Shown: positions 1 through 9,239 of the stretch, one piece after another
How the letters are laid out: each line of letters begins with the position of its first letter
Position numbering within the stretch: the stretch's first letter is position 1
Origin: Sphingomonadales bacterium
Lineage (GTDB): Bacteria; Bacteroidota; Bacteroidia; UBA7662
NCBI GenBank assembly: GCA_016872215.1
Contig: VHAX01000007.1
Location: 27,122-91,121 of the forward strand
Direction: 5' to 3'
Length of the DNA: 64,000 nucleotides
Translations under genes and position numbers: made by a program
The notes under the pieces: model-generated
The model's input: only the letters and a program-made list of their open reading frames with translations
Database searches by the model: none
Told to the model about the DNA's origin: nothing

Positions 1-1298
1 TCACTGCTAGTACTAGACATAGATGCTGCCAATATCATCGATACTATAAGTCCGATGATGCCCGTTGGCAGTCTTTCAAATACATAGTACAGGAAAATAT
101 AATTGGTGTCACCCGCATCGCTGTTGGGCAATTCCTCTTTGGCAAGCTTATGGGCCCGACTGCGCAATTCATCAACCCTTCGCTGCGATTCGTTGAGCGA
201 ACTAACAACCGCCTGTCTATCGGCCTGCGCAGACCCTTCTCCATTTAGACTGCCCGTTTCTTGAATACGCAAATATTGGGTTGCCGTCGCTTTTCGTTCC
301 ATGAGCACCGATTGGTACTCGGATTCCAGTTGTTGAAACTGAGCACCGGCTTTACCCGAAACAAGCTGAGATCGAGCCTCTGTATTGAACAACAATGGCG
401 CCGGTTGAAAGAGATAGAACACAAAAACCAGTACCCCAACCAGCAGAATTCCAAATTGCATGGGGATCTTCAGGAGTCCATTCATGATCAGGCCCATGCG
501 TGAATGCCGGATGGATTGTCCACCCAAATAGCGCTGAACCTGACTTTGATCGGTTCCAAAGTAGGACAACATGAGGAAGGTGCCGCCCATTAGGCCGCTC
601 CACACCGTATACTTTTCATTCCAGTCAAATCGCCAGTCGACCGCATTCATGCGCCCCATGGTGTCGGCCAAATCCAAAGCCTGTGCCATACCCACCCCTT
701 CCGGGAGTCCGTCCACCACCAACCAGGCTGCCAAGAACATAGCTGCCAGAATGATTGCCATTTGTATTTTCTGTGTACGAGCAACAGCAGTTGTTCCGCC
801 CGTCAAGGTATAGCCCACCACTACAACCCCGATCGCCAGGCAGGTCAGGGTCAGATTCACATGCAATACAACGCTGAGTATAAGGGCCGGTGCGAAGATG
901 GTGAGCCCCGCCGCTAATCCCCTCTGGGTCAAGAACAAGAAGGCCGCCAGCGTGCGCAGTCGAACATCGAATCGGTGCTCAAGGTATTCGTATGCTGTAA
1001 TAACATTCATGCGGTAGTAGAGGGGCACCGCTACTACGGCTATCAAGACCATGGCAATGGGCAAACCGAAATAGAACTGCACAAAGCGCATACCATCGGT
1101 GTAGGCGAGTCCAGGGGCCGATAAAAACGTAATGGCACTGGCTTGGGTGGCCATGATCGACAAGCCTACAGTAAACCAACCCATATTTCGACCCCTCAAA
1201 TAATCCGCGGAACCAACATCCCTGCGATTCACGTAGAGTCCGTATACCACGATTCCGACCTGCGTCAACAACAAAACCCACCAATCCAGCATACTCAT
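1..1298 (-). CDS. Sodium:solute symporter (SSS family), C-terminus beyond left edge
   Basis: The minus-strand frame is open from an ATG at 1298 to the left edge, giving about 432 residues without a stop. It begins MSMLDWWVLLLTQVGIVVYG and contains a series of long hydrophobic segments typical of the SSS (LeuT-fold) family, with the characteristic stretches NMGWFTVGLSIMATQASAIT and SYFGTDQSQVQRYLGG. Such proteins use a sodium gradient to import sugars, amino acids, vitamins or nucleosides across the inner membrane. The start lies only 12 bp after the stop of the PIG-L deacetylase gene, so the two are almost certainly co-transcribed. This suggests the transporter takes up a product released by that secreted enzyme (inference). 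A charged, Gln/Glu-rich loop of about 85 residues sits before the last visible membrane segment. Substrate unknown. Confidence 0.88.
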   Translation of the reverse strand, partial: MSMLDWWVLLLTQVGIVVYGLYVNRRDVGSADYLRGRNMGWFTVGLSIMATQASAITFLSAPGLAYTDGMRFVQFYFGLPIAMVLIAVVAVPLYYRMNVITAYEYLEHRFDVRLRTLAAFLFLTQRGLAAGLTIFAPALILSVVLHVNLTLTCLAIGVVVVGYTLTGGTTAVARTQKIQMAIILAAMFLAAWLVVDGLPEGVGMAQALDLADTMGRMNAVDWRFDWNEKYTVWSGLMGGTFLMLSYFGTDQSQVQRYLGGQSIRHSRMGLIMNGLLKIPMQFGILLVGVLVFVFYLFQPAPLLFNTEARSQLVSGKAGAQFQQLESEYQSVLMERKATATQYLRIQETGSLNGEGSAQADRQAVVSSLNESQRRVDELRSRAHKLAKEELPNSDAGDTNYIFLYYVFERLPTGIIGLIVSMILAASMSSTSS

Positions 1299-1310
1299 AG
1301 AACGATTCTA

Positions 1311-4043
1311 CTATTGGTTATCCTCTCGCCTTTGTTGGGGCACACGACCGCTTCCGAGCTCCACGCAGCTCGACAATAGTCGAAATGCCCCGGGAATGCC
1401 GGCGGGCAACTGCCTGAACAGACTAAGTCCTGTGTAGATCCACCAGCCCCTGCCAACTCTTCCCACGATCAGGGCACCGTATTGTTCCGCTTCTCCTGGA
1501 TCGGCCATCGCAAACAAAGCATCGGCCGATGAACTGTCCCATCTCGCGGCATAGTAGAGGCCCCGCTCCTGTACCCATCCCATGAAATCCCCAACTCCCA
1601 ATTTATTCGGGTAATTCAGCAACGGATGATCCGGCATCAGTATTCGCACGGATGCTTCTTCCACAGTGGTACGCTGGCTGCCCAGTTGCATAAGAAATGG
1701 AGCCAGAGAATCGCTCAGCAAACCACGACTGGTTTGGTACTGCATGAGCACGGTTCCTCCGTTGTGGGCAAAATTCCGAAGCATGGGGTACAACTTTCGG
1801 TATTCTTCATCAGTGTTCACCAATCGAACCCCCAAAACCACCGCTTGGTGATCGCTGAGCTCTTCAGGTGTCCACTGACCCGCCGGGTGCTCCGTAACCT
1901 CATACCCGAGGGCGCGCAGGGCAGCCGGGATCTCATCGCCCGTTCCCGGCACATAGGCAATTTTAGTGCGTATTCGGTTGACCTCCGCGTGAAGAATGGG
2001 AATGCCCGCTTCTGGCAACATATTGAGTTGCGGGAGATGGGGATAACTCAACACCTGCTGGTTGCGTGAGAACTCCTGATTGCCAATACGTGCCCGAACG
2101 CGGGCAATACCGGTAGTGGGATTGTCGTTTGCGTTGACCACAAAACGCAGGATGCGGCTCTCACCTGCCCCCAAAACGGGAAGAGTATGCTGATAAGGTT
2201 CTACCATCCACCCCGGAGGGAGATCAAGGCGCACATCAAGCTCACCGATGTCGGCACCTGACGAAACACGAACCCCTACCTGAATCGGGCCTGGACCTGT
2301 GTGCAGTGCGATAGGATCAACAAACGACAGATACAAAGGTGGCACAACTGTGAATGGTCGGTAGCGTTCGCCCTCTGCCGGGTCGGTGTATCGGTGCAAA
2401 ACGTCGACCGGGACATGAATACACACTTTCCTTTTCCCTGAGAAGATTGTGTAGTTTGCCATTGCCCGCACTGCAGCGGGGTCTGTCGGAACGCCCGCCC
2501 ATGCTTGTCCGGGAAAATCGAAAAAGCCCGTACGCCCCACACGTCCTTGCAACCAAAATGGATGGGAAAGGGGGACGTTGTCTGGCAAACGAACACGTTG
2601 ATTCCGTATGACGAACCGGTTGTACGGCAAAAAAGTATCGACCGCCAGAGCGCCCCTGTTCGTCTGCCATTCTGGTTCGTTGGCAGCCATCCCCCCAACC
2701 TGTCCACCCTGTGTTTGCCACTGAATAGAATCGAGGCGAACCACAACCGGATGTCTTCGGATGGTTCGGAACGACATGACAAGAGTGTCACCTGGGTGTG
2801 CATTGTGCTTTGGGGAAGTAAATTCGTGCCAGATGCCGGCGACTTTCAATATCAGGCGATCGAGTCTCAGGAGATCGTCATTTCGATGTGCGTTGTCGGG
2901 CAGTTGAAGCAGCTGATCCCGGGCCGATATCAATTTGGTCAGCATTTGCCACGGATGGTCTATTCGAAAAGCCCGTTCAGCATCCGAAAGCGTCCGATAA
3001 TAGGTTGATCGCGAAGCCAAACCCCGTTCCCTCCTGCCCTGATCCAACAAAAGTGCGCTGAGGCCGCCCGCAAAGGAATCTCCCGCCAACCACTTCAGGT
3101 ACTCCAATTCTTCCCCCCTCTGCAAAGACGAGCCAAAGCCCTGACTTCGGTGCATCGAGCGACTTAAAGCGGCTGTCTCCCCATAACTACGACCGAGAAT
3201 GGGAGAAAAACCACCTACATCGATCGCCTCAAGTCCTTTCTTATCGAAATCCGGTCGCCCGAAGAACCACCAGCTGGTGTTCCAATATAGAGTGCGCGTA
3301 CTCCATACGTCGACGCCCCTTAATAATTGATCTGGGAATTGATTGGGGTCGGCTGCGGCGGTGAAGGCTTCCACGGCCAGTTGCGCCGAGGCGGTATGGT
3401 GGCCATGCGTAGCGCTGGGCTCTGGAGTGAAGCGGGTGATGATGACATGCGGACGAAACAAACGGATCACCCAAACAACATCAGAGAGAAGGCTATCGTG
3501 ATGCCACTGTTGAAAGGTCTCCTCCGATGTCTTGCTGTAGCCGAAATCATTGGCACGAGTAAAAAACTGCCGTGCCCCATCGAGCGAACGTGCCCCCATC
3601 GATTCATAGGTGCGTATCAGACCCAACTCATCGCCAGTTTCCTTTCCGATTAGGTTTTGTCCACCATCGCCGCGGGTGAGCGATAAATACGCGGCATCCA
3701 CCCGCATTCCCTTCGACAACCAGGTAAGCATCCGTGTATTTTCATCGTCGGGGTGGGCCGCAAGATACAAAACCCGGACAGGCATCTGAAGGGCCCTGAC
3801 CTCCTCCAACAATTCACCGGATGAAGCACTCGCTGCTGGTCCAAAACCAGTTTGTGCATTTGAAAATGTCGACCCAAACAAGAAAATGAGTAACCCAAGC
3901 CCGAAAACATGACTACCTAAATATCGTAGGCCTAAAGACTGCAGACCCAAAGAACTCCGGGCAGAAAACCACATGCTCATAAACCGCATATTCGTACATC
4001 TCAGACCCTTAAATCGCGGGCCCAATCTTAGTTTCAAAACCAA
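1311..4043 (-). CDS. Secreted PIG-L (LmbE) family deacetylase with C-terminal GATase-like domain
   Basis: 910 residues if the first ATG is used; ATGs at 3989, 3980 and 3974 are alternatives. The hydrophobic stretch ending at FGSTFSNAQ (about residues 45-64) is the likely signal peptide, so the true start is probably one of the later ATGs. The metal-binding AHPDDE motif is at residues 96-101, followed by SLTRGDGGQNLIG and the HGHH segment that completes the zinc site of the PIG-L fold. Family members remove N-acetyl groups from GlcNAc-type substrates. The middle holds a beta-sandwich like the NEW3 type (around LDVRLDLPPGWMVEP), and the last 200 or so residues resemble class-I glutamine-amidotransferase-like folds (VVLGVRLVNTDEEYRK, NGGTVLMQYQ). 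The next gene downstream is a sodium symporter. The exact substrate is not shown by the sequence. Confidence 0.88.
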   Translation of the reverse strand: MVLKLRLGPRFKGLRCTNMRFMSMWFSARSSLGLQSLGLRYLGSHVFGLGLLIFLFGSTFSNAQTGFGPAASASSGELLEEVRALQMPVRVLYLAAHPDDENTRMLTWLSKGMRVDAAYLSLTRGDGGQNLIGKETGDELGLIRTYESMGARSLDGARQFFTRANDFGYSKTSEETFQQWHHDSLLSDVVWVIRLFRPHVIITRFTPEPSATHGHHTASAQLAVEAFTAAADPNQFPDQLLRGVDVWSTRTLYWNTSWWFFGRPDFDKKGLEAIDVGGFSPILGRSYGETAALSRSMHRSQGFGSSLQRGEELEYLKWLAGDSFAGGLSALLLDQGRRERGLASRSTYYRTLSDAERAFRIDHPWQMLTKLISARDQLLQLPDNAHRNDDLLRLDRLILKVAGIWHEFTSPKHNAHPGDTLVMSFRTIRRHPVVVRLDSIQWQTQGGQVGGMAANEPEWQTNRGALAVDTFLPYNRFVIRNQRVRLPDNVPLSHPFWLQGRVGRTGFFDFPGQAWAGVPTDPAAVRAMANYTIFSGKRKVCIHVPVDVLHRYTDPAEGERYRPFTVVPPLYLSFVDPIALHTGPGPIQVGVRVSSGADIGELDVRLDLPPGWMVEPYQHTLPVLGAGESRILRFVVNANDNPTTGIARVRARIGNQEFSRNQQVLSYPHLPQLNMLPEAGIPILHAEVNRIRTKIAYVPGTGDEIPAALRALGYEVTEHPAGQWTPEELSDHQAVVLGVRLVNTDEEYRKLYPMLRNFAHNGGTVLMQYQTSRGLLSDSLAPFLMQLGSQRTTVEEASVRILMPDHPLLNYPNKLGVGDFMGWVQERGLYYAARWDSSSADALFAMADPGEAEQYGALIVGRVGRGWWIYTGLSLFRQLPAGIPGAFRLLSSCVELGSGRVPQQRREDNQ

Positions 4044-4063
4044 AAAGCAGTAATGCGATGAAA

Positions 4064-4963
4064 TTATTTCTTTTTATCTCTACCGCCGGGCACCATCCAG
4101 TTTTTAATGGACGCTTCGATTTCGGGACGGGTCGACTCGAACCATTCGCTGGTTTTGGCCTCACCTACAGCGATCGACTGCCGGGCCGATGCCAGTGCAT
4201 CATTGATGTTTCCGGAAGCGGCAAGGGCACGGGCTTTGGTGTAGTGTGGCATAAAATGCTCGGGGTTCAATTCTGCCGAACGAGTGGCAAAACGAAGCGC
4301 CTCTGTGGTATTGCCTCCATTAGTCATCAGATACGATGCGGCATTGTGATGGGTATACCAATCCGTCTTTGAATTGTGAAAGTACTGGTTGATGTTTTCC
4401 ATGGTCAATGCCTTCAGATCGGTGGTAATCCCAAACGAAACCCGCATTTTTTCCCAACGAAGAACCACATCCGCCCGATCCTCTCCTGTCAACTCCACAG
4501 CAAAGTTCATTCGCTCCTGAAGGCGCTCGCTTATGCTCGGTCGAACCGTGAACCGAATCACGTCCAATTCTTTCTTGTAGTTGGTGGAGCCCCACTGACC
4601 TTCATTCGAATTCAGAATGATGGTCCAGTTGTCGCGCCCCGGGATGGTGAAGAGAGCATATTTACCTGCCTTGACCGGATTACCAGCAACCTGAACGGCT
4701 GTGCTAAAGCTGATTTCCGTGGCCGAATTCGCCCCGGTACGCCAAACCTCGTCAAAAGGAACCAGATCGCCCCAAATCACACGGCCTTTGACACCGGGAC
4801 TGCTGTAGGTGACACTAACTTCAGTAACACCGACCACCTGCATCACATTGGCCTTTGGGCTGGGCTGTGGCAATACGAGCTGAGAATAGGCCCGGTTGCC
4901 CATCAAACAAAAGACCAACAGCACCGAGGCTGTCCACAAACGAAATTTGGAGAAAGTACACAT
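4064..4963 (-). CDS. DUF2911 domain protein, exported
   Basis: 299 residues, starting MCTFSKFRLWTASVLLVFCL and cleaved probably after NRAYSQ. Residues from about 30 to 180 fit the DUF2911 family common in Bacteroidota: the stretches VTYSSPGVKGRVIWG, VWRTGANSATEI and KAGKYALFTIPG are typical. The C-terminal third (TEALRFATRSAELNPEHFMP) looks like one or two TPR helices. Biochemical function unknown; likely periplasmic. It lies 20 bp upstream of the PIG-L gene on the same strand and may lead that transcription unit. Its upstream region holds a tandem heptamer repeat. Confidence 0.85.
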   Translation of the reverse strand: MCTFSKFRLWTASVLLVFCLMGNRAYSQLVLPQPSPKANVMQVVGVTEVSVTYSSPGVKGRVIWGDLVPFDEVWRTGANSATEISFSTAVQVAGNPVKAGKYALFTIPGRDNWTIILNSNEGQWGSTNYKKELDVIRFTVRPSISERLQERMNFAVELTGEDRADVVLRWEKMRVSFGITTDLKALTMENINQYFHNSKTDWYTHHNAASYLMTNGGNTTEALRFATRSAELNPEHFMPHYTKARALAASGNINDALASARQSIAVGEAKTSEWFESTRPEIEASIKNWMVPGGRDKKK

Positions 4964-4972
4964 TTTAAATAA

Positions 4973-5013
4973 TTAATGATTAGTGATTAATGATTAATGA
5001 TTAATGATTAATG
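4973..5013. repeat. Tandem heptamer repeat (TTAATGA)n upstream of the DUF2911 gene
   Basis: Five consecutive 7-bp units of TTAATGA plus a partial sixth; the second unit carries A to G. The array begins 9 bp upstream of the DUF2911 start codon, inside its presumed leader, and is shared with the intergenic region of the divergent enoyl-CoA hydratase gene. A TATTTTTA box (one mismatch to TAnnTTTG) at 5014-5021 on the minus strand directly abuts the array. Confidence 0.85.
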
Positions 5014-5094
5014 TAAAAATACAGCAAAAAGACGCTCGATTATTGAGGCATTTGATGGAAATTTGTAAGAAATTCGCATTATTTCCTTCTAAAT

Positions 5095-5874
5095 ATGAAT
5101 CCCACCTACCTTATTGTTGAAACCCGGAGCGAACCCAACATAGCGCTCATCCGACTGAACCGCCCTAAAGAACTCAACGCCCTGAATCTTGAGCTCATGG
5201 CCGAGTTGCGCGACACCCTGAAGCAACTGGATCAGGATGATGAGGTTCGGGCGATTGTGATCACGGGTGATGACCGGGCCTTCGCCGCGGGAGCCGACAT
5301 CCGACAGATGTCGGGAAAGGGCGCTGTGGACATGCTGCTAATCGATCAGTTTTCGACCTGGGACACTATCAAGAAAATAAAAAAGCCCCTGATTGCCGCC
5401 GTTTCAGGATTTGCATTGGGGGGAGGCAACGAGTTGGTGATGCACTGCGATTTGGTGGTGGCCTCCGAAACGGCCCAATTCGGTCAACCCGAAATCAAGC
5501 TTGGTGTAATTCCGGGCGCCGGGGGCACTCAAAGACTTACCCGGCAGGTGGGAAAAGTACGGGCCATGGAGATGATGTTGACCGGGGAATTCATCAGCGC
5601 GCATCAGGCGTTGACGTGGGGACTGGTGAACAAGGTGGTGCCTGTAGAGCTCTATCTGGAAGAGGCGCTGAATATGGCCCGACAACTGGCCCGGCAGTCA
5701 CCCCTGGCCATACGCCTCGCAAAAGAAGCTGTCCTTAAGGCCCACGACACCCATCTCGCGGAGGGACTTGAATTCGAGCGCAAGAATTTCTATCTGCTCT
5801 TCGCAGGACAGGATCAAAAAGAAGGCATGCAGGCTTTTATCGAAAAGCGCCCTCCAAATTTCATCGGTCGCTGA
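5095..5874 (+). CDS. Enoyl-CoA hydratase/isomerase (crotonase family)
   Basis: 259 residues, the usual length for a short-chain enoyl-CoA hydratase. The oxyanion-hole segment AAGADI is at 65-70 and GFALGGGNELVMHCDLVV follows. The two catalytic glutamates of true hydratases are present (Glu113 in GGGNE and Glu133 in GQPEIKLGVIPGAGG), so hydration of trans-2-enoyl-CoA to 3-hydroxyacyl-CoA is the expected reaction, in fatty-acid or amino-acid degradation. The protein ends PPNFIGR. It stands alone on the plus strand between minus-strand genes, so the context does not narrow the pathway. No clean TAnnTTTG box was found upstream. Confidence 0.92.
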   Translation: MNPTYLIVETRSEPNIALIRLNRPKELNALNLELMAELRDTLKQLDQDDEVRAIVITGDDRAFAAGADIRQMSGKGAVDMLLIDQFSTWDTIKKIKKPLIAAVSGFALGGGNELVMHCDLVVASETAQFGQPEIKLGVIPGAGGTQRLTRQVGKVRAMEMMLTGEFISAHQALTWGLVNKVVPVELYLEEALNMARQLARQSPLAIRLAKEAVLKAHDTHLAEGLEFERKNFYLLFAGQDQKEGMQAFIEKRPPNFIGR

Positions 5875-6020
5875 TCTACGACAACCCCCCGGCAAGTCAC
5901 TGAACGGCATTAATGCTTTTCGAATTTCTAATCAAAGTCAATCCCATCAGAGAAATGAGGGACGCCGTAGCCCATCGAGGAGATAAGCTGGATTAACCCC
6001 CTTCGAGTCACTGAACCAAA

Positions 6021-6812
6021 TCAATCCCCATCGACGAGATTGCCCAATCCGCCAAGTAGGGACCCCTCCTCCTTCCGGCCGCCTGCACCTGTACCATAAC
6101 TCAAAATGCGCGCAGCTAACCTCGAAACGGGAAGACTTTGCAGCCAGATCTTTCCAGGCCCCGTGAGTGTGGCAAAAAATAAGCCCTCGCCTCCAAAAAT
6201 CATATTTTTTACGCCGCGCACCATCTGAATATCATAACCGACCCCGGCGGTAAACGCCACGATACAGCCTGTATCGACCCGCAAAACCTCACCGGGCTGC
6301 AGGACTCGCTCCAGAATATATCCGCCGGCATGCACAAACGCCAAGCCTTCACCCTCCAATTTTTGCATAATAAAACCTTCTCCACCAAACAAGCCTGTAC
6401 CAAGACGCCGCTGAAACTCAATTCCCACGCTCACGCCTCTGGCCGCACACAGGAACGAGTCCTTCTGACAAACGACCTTTCCCCCCAATTTTTGCAGGTC
6501 GAGGCAGATGATCTTACCAGCATACGGACCAGCAAAGGTAACGCGTGACTTACCCGACCCGTTGTGCGTAAAGGCTGTCATAAAAAGCGACTCACCTGTG
6601 AGCAAGCGCTTACCCGCGCCCATAAGTTTCCCCAAAAAACCACCCCCATGAGTCGATCCATCGCCGAAAAGTGTAGTCATTTCAATGCCTGGATCCATAA
6701 ACATAAAGGCCCCACTCTCCGCAATCACCGTCTCCTGCGGATCCAACTCAATCTCCACGCACTGCATTTCCTCACCAAAAATTTTATACTCGATTTCGTG
6801 ATTTTGTCTCAT
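6021..6812 (-). CDS. TIGR00266/AIM24 family protein
   Basis: 263 residues with the glycine-rich beta-structure of the AIM24 (TIGR00266, DUF124) family: VEIELDPQETVIAESGAFMF near the start, then GESLFMTAFTHNGSG and GLFGGEGFIMQKLEG. Members are cytoplasmic proteins of unknown biochemical role that form beta-prism-like barrels. No signal peptide is visible. The C-terminus is rich in glycine (AGGRKEEGSLLGGLGNL). It precedes nothing obviously related: the next gene upstream on the strand is the carotenoid hydratase, whose stop lies 30 bp away, so it could be read through from the carotenoid operon. Confidence 0.85.
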   Translation of the reverse strand: MRQNHEIEYKIFGEEMQCVEIELDPQETVIAESGAFMFMDPGIEMTTLFGDGSTHGGGFLGKLMGAGKRLLTGESLFMTAFTHNGSGKSRVTFAGPYAGKIICLDLQKLGGKVVCQKDSFLCAARGVSVGIEFQRRLGTGLFGGEGFIMQKLEGEGLAFVHAGGYILERVLQPGEVLRVDTGCIVAFTAGVGYDIQMVRGVKNMIFGGEGLFFATLTGPGKIWLQSLPVSRLAARILSYGTGAGGRKEEGSLLGGLGNLVDGD

Positions 6813-6842
6813 TTGACTTGATATTATTGAGTTGAATATTAT

Positions 6843-7517
6843 TTAGTTGAAAATCATCAGTGCATTGAGCAAGAAGAAAAAAATTAACTGAAATGCGGCA
6901 TAAAGCAGCACCACCGGGTTCACACGTCTGATTCCGGCTATTTCGGCAAGCGACAATAAAACCACCGAAAACACCCACCATGCCATGTAGTTGCGCATAG
7001 GAGCTACGAAAAAGCTACCCTCCCCTGGGGTGTCCCAGTCCCAGAAACCGAGAAATGCGGCAACAGGTTCAATAAGTATATCGGCCAGCATGACTGCCGT
7101 TGCACCCAAAAAGGGACGAATTTCGGGGGAGATCTGAGCAGCGAAGGATAAGTGGGCTGAGGCATAAATAAGCACCGTCCAGTTGACGCCAATTACCAGC
7201 GGTGCGCCTGCGGGGGCATATCCCAGTACGCTTCCATAGTGATAGGCCCCAAAAACATTTCCGGTTGCTACCCCATACACCTCAATAAGCCAGCCCGCCA
7301 AACAACCTAATAAAAGCAAGACCGTGTGCGGCATGGGCACCGGGCGCTCCATCAACCAAACGTGCAGGGCGCCCAGAAATAAAACATACGGTACAAACAT
7401 TAAGAAAAATCCTCTGGTTGCGGGCCATGCCAATCCCAGTGCACCAATTCCATATACCATGCCCCAAAACAGGAGAAAATAGCTGCGAACAGTTAGAATT
7501 TCGAGCAACCGCAACAT
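6843..7517 (-). CDS. cruF: Carotenoid 1,2-hydratase-type membrane protein (CruF-like, PF04240)
   Basis: 224 residues from the ATG at 7517, which shares a base with the TGA stop of the upstream desaturase (TGATG), so I prefer this start over an ATG 28 codons earlier. There are about seven hydrophobic segments and the conserved stretches of the 'carotenoid biosynthesis protein' family: IEVYGVATGNVFGAYHYG, then ADILIEPVAAFLGFWDWD and PMRNYMAWW. CruF and its archaeal relatives add water across the C-1',2' double bond of acyclic carotenoid ends. Translational coupling to a crtD-type desaturase matches the known order in myxol/saproxanthin producers. Assignment of the exact reaction is from family and context. 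Confidence 0.8.
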   Translation of the reverse strand: MLRLLEILTVRSYFLLFWGMVYGIGALGLAWPATRGFFLMFVPYVLFLGALHVWLMERPVPMPHTVLLLLGCLAGWLIEVYGVATGNVFGAYHYGSVLGYAPAGAPLVIGVNWTVLIYASAHLSFAAQISPEIRPFLGATAVMLADILIEPVAAFLGFWDWDTPGEGSFFVAPMRNYMAWWVFSVVLLSLAEIAGIRRVNPVVLLYAAFQLIFFFLLNALMIFN

Positions 7518-9196
7518 CAACGCTGGTGTTTTCTCGTTGCTTTTGGGTGGGGATGCCCGCGTTCCACAAGATCGGCAGTAATGGCAGCCGAGTGCAGGCA
7601 CAACGGAATCCCACCTCCAGGGTGCACGGTTCCTCCACAGTAAAACAAACCCTTGATGCGGCGATCGCGATTCGCCTGGCGCAGGAAGGCCGAGCAGCGG
7701 CTGTTGGAGGCGGGGCCATACAAGGCACCGCCTACTGCCCCTGTGGCACGTTCCATTTCTATTGGCGTCAACACCCTCTTTTCTTCTATCAACGGGCGTA
7801 GATCTACCCCTACAGCCTGACCGATTCGATCCATAGCATCCTGACGCAAACGATCCAGTAACTCTTCCGACGGCAGTTCACGCCGGGCGGGCACATTGGC
7901 CATCACAAACCAGTTTTCATAGCCATCGGGAGCATCGGTTGAGTTTTTCTTTGAGCTGATGTAGACATACCAAGTGGGGTCAATGTCAATGTCACCGCGC
8001 TGCAAATACTGGAATTCGCGCCGGTAATGGGAAGAAAAAAATACATTGTGCAAATCTAATTGAGGGAACACTCCCAGCACTGCCCAATGAAACACAACGG
8101 CCGATGTGCTGAGTTCCTGCAATTGAAATCGAGATCGTCGGTATTTGCGGGGCAACTGTTTACGCTGCACCTGTAGTATGTCGTTGGCGCAAACCACTAT
8201 GGGGTAGATTTCGCGGTCCTCCCCCACGAGCAAACCCTTCAAACGGGTTTCATGAATCCACAACTGATCCACTCGGGTGCTGACTCTAACATTCACGCCC
8301 AAGTCCAATGCTAACTGGTGCAGGGCATCGCGAAGGGCCACCATACCCCCGCGGGGATAATATGCACCGCACTCTTGTTCGATATGGGCAATCATACTGA
8401 GGGTTCCGGGCGCCCTGTAGGGATCGCTGCCGTTGTAGGTCGCAAAGCGGCCGAACAACTGCAGACTACGTTCATGGCTCAGCCACCTTTTTTGAAAGCG
8501 GTGCATACTGGTGAAAATACCCAGGCGGGGAATCGCCAAAAGCCGCAAAAACGTAGTCGGCCGAAGCAAATTGCGCCAATCGTGCAAGGATCGCTTAATA
8601 AAAACCGGAGCGGTAATGCGGTATATGAAAGACGCTCGTTTTAAAAAAGCCAGAACCTGTTGGGCAGGTTCTCCGATTTTCTGTTCCATTTCAGTGGCCA
8701 GTCGCCCGGGCTGTGACCAAGCATTGAGCTGGGTGCCATCGGTATAGAAATAGCGGGTCACCAAATCCAGCCGATCGTAGTGGACATAATCCGACATTTT
8801 TTTTCCACAGTCGGTAAACAGCTGCTCCATAACTTCCGGTAAGGTAAACAGTGATGGTCCACCGTCGAAACGAAATCCGTCGGACCGATAGTCGCGCATT
8901 TTCCCCCCCGTTTCCGGACCCGCCTCCAGTAAATCTACCTTGTAGCCACGCGTTGATAGTCGTGCCGCAGTGGCCAATCCCGCTACCCCACCCCCAATGA
9001 CCGCCACCCGTTTGCCTGTGACCCCATACTCTTCCGACCGAGAGCGGTCAGGTCGCCGATGTCTGTGCCTGATCGGTTCCGCCTGGCTCAGTTCAGAATC
9101 CACGGAGCTGTCGCCTCGATTTTCTGCATTTTCTACCGGATGTGATTCCATCCCATATGCGGCTGAACGATGCTGTCTGCGGTGTCTGTGTTTCAT
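7517..9196 (-). CDS. crtD: CrtI-family carotenoid desaturase, probably CrtD-type (C-3',4')
   Basis: 559 residues from the first ATG. The Rossmann FAD motif starts at about residue 64 (VAVIGGGVAGLATAARL) and the C-terminal FAD segment is GLFYCGGTVHPGGGIPLCL; the family body is therefore about 495 residues. CrtI-family enzymes desaturate phytoene, neurosporene or 1-hydroxy-carotenoids. A second CrtI paralogue lies two genes upstream, and the next gene downstream is a CruF-type hydratase, so a CrtD role (3',4'-desaturation of a 1'-hydroxy end) is the best inference. The first 60 residues form an unusual Arg/His-rich extension with an internal repeat (residues 2-16 and 43-59). The real start may be the ATG at residue 16 or a GTG at residue 64. 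Confidence 0.82.
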   Translation of the reverse strand: MKHRHRRQHRSAAYGMESHPVENAENRGDSSVDSELSQAEPIRHRHRRPDRSRSEEYGVTGKRVAVIGGGVAGLATAARLSTRGYKVDLLEAGPETGGKMRDYRSDGFRFDGGPSLFTLPEVMEQLFTDCGKKMSDYVHYDRLDLVTRYFYTDGTQLNAWSQPGRLATEMEQKIGEPAQQVLAFLKRASFIYRITAPVFIKRSLHDWRNLLRPTTFLRLLAIPRLGIFTSMHRFQKRWLSHERSLQLFGRFATYNGSDPYRAPGTLSMIAHIEQECGAYYPRGGMVALRDALHQLALDLGVNVRVSTRVDQLWIHETRLKGLLVGEDREIYPIVVCANDILQVQRKQLPRKYRRSRFQLQELSTSAVVFHWAVLGVFPQLDLHNVFFSSHYRREFQYLQRGDIDIDPTWYVYISSKKNSTDAPDGYENWFVMANVPARRELPSEELLDRLRQDAMDRIGQAVGVDLRPLIEEKRVLTPIEMERATGAVGGALYGPASNSRCSAFLRQANRDRRIKGLFYCGGTVHPGGGIPLCLHSAAITADLVERGHPHPKATRKHQR

Positions 9197-9239
9197 GAAC
9201 GGGCGAATACGCTAAGCGACAAATGCCGATATTGACATA

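Noticed and set aside
1626..2069. Open frame of 147 codons on the plus strand
   Set aside because: Entirely antisense to the PIG-L deacetylase, with no family pattern; a shadow frame.
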